Source: CAYVQA01 sp045119035 (GTDB taxonomy: Bacteria > Bacillota_I > Bacilli_A > ML615J-28 > CAG-313). Taken from it: a stretch of DNA of 64,000 nt. The notes beneath the pieces are model-generated. The model was not told where the DNA came from, made no database searches, and was given only the letters and a program-made list of their open reading frames with translations. Position 1 is the stretch's first letter. Each line of letters starts with the position of its first letter. The stretch spans positions 46,240-110,239 of the forward strand of contig JBGVCU010000004.1 in assembly GCA_045119035.1 (NCBI GenBank). Direction: 5' to 3'. Below are positions 61,452-64,000 of this stretch, piece by piece. The translations under genes and the position numbers were made by a program.

Positions 61452-62924
61452 ATGACGGAAACAAACACAGAACAACTCAAAAAATTATTCCACCAAGAGA
61501 TAATTGACTTATATAAGCAAATTATTAAGTCCGTAAAATACAAACCTACAAGACTTATGGATTATATCAATAGATACGGTGGATATGAGGCAGCAGTAAA
61601 ATACATTAGTACAGAAAGTAATGTACAGGATTTTGCAATATTATGGGAAAAAGAACGTCTAGATTTATCAGTAGAGGCGCTTATTACTAAAGAGCAATAT
61701 CGCATTTTATTTAGTGAAGATATTTTAAGCTTTTGTGACCGTAAATTAAAAGAGTATAGTTATGCGCCTAATAAAATTGAGGAGGTAGAAGAAACAACAG
61801 GCTATTTTGATGAAGAGGAAGAAGAAAAAATAGATCTTGCTGAACTTTTAAAACAAAAAGAACTCTACTTACCAAAGATGAAGAAAAAAGAATATCCTGT
61901 ATATCAAAAATCGGTTGGTATTACAGTAGAAGATTGGAAACGTGTGTTAACAAATACTAAAGTTGTAACAGCAAATAATCTAGATTTACTTCTACGTGTT
62001 TATGCAATTGGAGATCAAGTGGGACCGAAAGAATTAAGTGCAGAAAAAGGCTATTCAAGTACTTATCCATATAAAGAAGTAACGACTGCATTAGGTAAAC
62101 GTATAAAAATGGAGTTAAAAGTAGATGTTCCTACAGGAGAAGATGGTAAACCTATTTGGTGGCATTTATTATTTAATGGTGGATTAAAAGATAATTCAGC
62201 GTTTGAATGGAGCTTAAAGAATGATTTAAGAGTGGCAATAAAAGAGCTGATTGAAGCTGGGAAAATTGAGGCAGTTGAGGTGCAAGCTCAAAAAGAGCTT
62301 CAGACGGTAGAGGAAGAACAAATTGTTAAAATAGAAAAAGCATCAGAAAATGCTGGGACTAAAAAAGAAGAAAGCTTATCAGCATTTGATCGACTATTTG
62401 AAGCAATTATGTCACCAACACCTACTAAAGAAGAAGTAGAAGAACAACCAAAGGTAGAAAAAGAGAACATAATAAGTCCTACTAAAAAAATTGAAACGCA
62501 TTCAGAAGAATCACAAGTAGAAAAAACAATTGTACCAATTAAAGAAGAGGCCATTCAGAAAATACCTACAGCAAGTGAGGCAAAAATCGTTCAACCTGTA
62601 GAGGAAATAAAAGAAGAAGTAAAATTAGAGGAAACACAACCAGAAGAAGGCGCTTTAGATTATAAAGCACGTATTAAAAAAGAATGTCTTGAGTATTATG
62701 GGGCAATTTGTGATATATGTGGCTTTGATTTTGGATATACTTATGGAGAAGCTTACGAAGATTGTATAGAAGTTCATAATGTGAATGGCACAGATGAAGA
62801 AATTAAAGAAGATACACATCCTGTACAAGATTTAGTTCCAGTATGTTGTAACTGTCATCGTATTATCCATAGTCAAAACCCACCAATTTCAGTGGAAAAA
62901 ATGAGAAAAATAGTAAAGGCATAA
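61452..62924 (+). CDS. HNH endonuclease-domain protein, possible restriction-type
   Basis: 490 aa. The C-terminal ~85 residues are an HNH nuclease: CDICGFDFG, IEVHNVNGT, DLVPVCCNCHRIIHS (two CxxC zinc pairs and HNH-type histidines; the central position is HN rather than HH). Residues ~155-270 contain a second domain (VEDWKRVL, GPKELSAEKGYSS, ALGKRIKMEL, WWHLLFNG, FEWSLKNDLRVAI) similar in layout to a module of McrB/McrA-like modification-dependent enzymes. Residues ~280-400 are a Glu/Lys-rich disordered linker. Function as a restriction factor is inference. GAGGTAG precedes the ATG. Confidence 0.65.
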   Translation: MTETNTEQLKKLFHQEIIDLYKQIIKSVKYKPTRLMDYINRYGGYEAAVKYISTESNVQDFAILWEKERLDLSVEALITKEQYRILFSEDILSFCDRKLKEYSYAPNKIEEVEETTGYFDEEEEEKIDLAELLKQKELYLPKMKKKEYPVYQKSVGITVEDWKRVLTNTKVVTANNLDLLLRVYAIGDQVGPKELSAEKGYSSTYPYKEVTTALGKRIKMELKVDVPTGEDGKPIWWHLLFNGGLKDNSAFEWSLKNDLRVAIKELIEAGKIEAVEVQAQKELQTVEEEQIVKIEKASENAGTKKEESLSAFDRLFEAIMSPTPTKEEVEEQPKVEKENIISPTKKIETHSEESQVEKTIVPIKEEAIQKIPTASEAKIVQPVEEIKEEVKLEETQPEEGALDYKARIKKECLEYYGAICDICGFDFGYTYGEAYEDCIEVHNVNGTDEEIKEDTHPVQDLVPVCCNCHRIIHSQNPPISVEKMRKIVKA

Positions 62925-62964
62925 GAGCATACTAAGAATAGGACCTTATAAAATATGTAAAAAT

Positions 62965-63003
62965 AAAAAGAGTATATGTAGCAGTACACATATACTCTTT
63001 TTA
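62965..63003 (+). terminator. Terminator of the HNH gene
   Basis: AAAAAGAGTATATG/CATATACTCTTTTT stem of 14 bp with a 10-base loop. Confidence 0.9.
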
Positions 63004-63030
63004 AATACAATAAACTCATTAGGAGGTTCT

Positions 63031-64000
63031 ATGAATAGAGGTGTAATCTATCTTGTGATAGGTATGATACTAACGATAAATTGGAATATACAAGCAGTGT
63101 GCATACCAGGGTATGAAGATTATGAGCAAATTATACCTTTTGAAATTTTAGGAGAAGAGGGGGTACTTATATTAAGTAATTCACCGGAAACTGTAAAAGA
63201 AACCGGTGTTTTATATAGAGAGAAAGTATGTGGAAGAAGTAGAATGGTTTTTCATCATGTAAATGCCACAGGAAAAAATGATAAAAAATTACTTATTACA
63301 GTAAAAAATAATTCATTGAAACCACAAATGATGATTGTAGATAAAGAAGGTTGTGCACCCCCTCTTTATCATTATTTGGAAGCAGGCAATAGACTTTTAA
63401 ATGCATACTATAGATGTCATACATCAAAAGTATATTTTTTAGAGCCAAATGAGTGTATGATGTTATATGATTCGACGCCTTATGAATGGAAACAACAGAT
63501 GGTTCTTTCAGGTATGTTAGACTTTTATACAACAGATTATTTAGAAGTCACGTTTTCAGTAATAGAAAAAGAGGCAAGCTTAGAAAGTATAGATAGTCTA
63601 AAGGTGTTAGATATGGATTTAGCACCTAGAGGGACTTTTCCGTGCTTAACAAAATATCAATATATATGGCTGACAGGGGAGAAAAATAGTTATTATTTGA
63701 TTGAAGATGAAGAAAGAGATTGGGTTCAAGGGAAAGATAATCTAACAGGAAAGACAGCTGTTAATTATGGAAATTATGGTATACTATATAAGATAAAATT
63801 GGCTGCTAGTAAGGACACACAAGTGTTTGTTTGTCCAAGAGGTGGCATATTTCAAGGTACAATACGTTGGGAGAACGGACAAACGCATCTTATTGCAAGA
63901 AAACATGTCTTTAAAGTAAAAAAAGAACGTATTGACATCGGACAAATAAAAAAAGGTGAAGTAAAAACTTTAGAATATATATTACCTAATGGGTCTGCGG
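63031..64000 (+). CDS. Secreted protein of unknown function (partial)
   Basis: Open at the right edge; 323 residues visible. AGGAGG (63021-63026) precedes the ATG. A Sec signal (residues ~1-22, YLVIGMILTINWNIQAVC, with a Cys just after a possible cleavage point but no clear lipobox) is followed by a Cys-containing extracellular domain with EDYEQIIPFEILGEEGVLIL, YNYG-like VNYGNYGILYKIKL and FVCPRGGIFQGTIRW. I recall similar secreted proteins in Clostridia with C-terminal copper-amine-oxidase-like stalk repeats, but the relevant part is beyond the window. Codon choice (GAG, GGG) differs somewhat from the left part of the window. Confidence 0.6.
   Translation, partial: MNRGVIYLVIGMILTINWNIQAVCIPGYEDYEQIIPFEILGEEGVLILSNSPETVKETGVLYREKVCGRSRMVFHHVNATGKNDKKLLITVKNNSLKPQMMIVDKEGCAPPLYHYLEAGNRLLNAYYRCHTSKVYFLEPNECMMLYDSTPYEWKQQMVLSGMLDFYTTDYLEVTFSVIEKEASLESIDSLKVLDMDLAPRGTFPCLTKYQYIWLTGEKNSYYLIEDEERDWVQGKDNLTGKTAVNYGNYGILYKIKLAASKDTQVFVCPRGGIFQGTIRWENGQTHLIARKHVFKVKKERIDIGQIKKGEVKTLEYILPNGSA

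Noticed and set aside
1..64000. Insertion sequences, prophage genes, tRNA or rRNA genes
   Set aside because: No transposase, integrase, phage structural gene, cloverleaf or rRNA-like sequence was recognised on either strand.

Overview
This window looks like a chromosomal segment of a low-GC, Gram-positive (Firmicutes/Bacilli-type) bacterium. Strong Shine-Dalgarno sites (AGGAGG) and TTGACA/TATAAT promoters precede most genes, and about 30-35% GC is typical of the stretches I counted. The standard bacterial code is used: Trp is TGG and TGA is read as a stop. Three genes, gerQ, cwlJ and spoVT, point to endospore formation. Pyruvate:ferredoxin oxidoreductase, with a Rex-like operator at its promoter, and formate-THF ligase point to anaerobic fermentative growth. 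I cannot name a genus. No tRNA, rRNA, transposase or CRISPR array was seen.

Layout. 1-2.1 kb: a ParA ATPase with a ribbon-helix-helix partner runs leftward, then about 1.3 kb of very AT-rich non-coding DNA with direct and inverted repeats, where gene orientation flips. This is a candidate origin/partition region, although dnaA, dnaN and recF are not here. 2.1-8.5 kb: yaaA, gyrB, gyrA and a T-box-controlled serS. 8.6-11.6 kb: a HIT hydrolase, a Gx-type transporter, the gerQ-cwlJ spore pair, a CopZ-like iron-sulfur protein and ppa. 11.6-18.8 kb: fhs-folD-pth-mfd-spoVT (one-carbon metabolism, peptidyl-tRNA recycling, transcription-coupled repair, spore control). 18.9-21.7 kb: degV-family gene, fba and a GT2-like glycosyltransferase.

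21.8-25.1 kb: two paralogous surface lipoproteins (InlB-like repeat, Cys-rich segment, DUF6273-like C-terminal domain). The first ends in a GC-rich patch unlike its surroundings that resembles a diversity-generating-retroelement variable repeat, and the patch is bracketed by 21-bp direct repeats. 25.2-40 kb: a promoter and structured leader RNA followed by the complete S10-spc-alpha ribosomal superoperon through secY, adk, map, infA, rpoA and rplQ. 40-45 kb: an XRE-MNT/HEPN toxin-antitoxin pair and a NusG-II protein sit between rplQ and the ECF transporter core ecfA1-ecfA2-ecfT plus truA. 45-49.9 kb: an accessory block (YhcG-type PDDEXK nuclease, two more DUF6273-like surface proteins, small proteins) flanked by two diverged direct copies of a tiny gene, one of them broken. 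50-51.7 kb: two envelope proteins of unknown role.

51.9-56 kb: tmk-holB-ricT-trmN6-like-rsmI, the conserved Bacilli cluster. 56-61.2 kb: a MATE exporter and the pyruvate:ferredoxin oxidoreductase gene. 61.4-64 kb: an HNH endonuclease-like gene behind a hairpin leader and a secreted protein open at the window edge. Gene content there differs from the rest, so it is either an acquired segment or a possible assembly join. The likeliest new biology is the lipoprotein 3' cassette (23.1-23.4 kb), the HTH-fused MNT/HEPN module with its palindromic operator (40.05-41.1 kb), the rpsJ leader RNA (25.28-25.38 kb) and the repeat-rich candidate origin.
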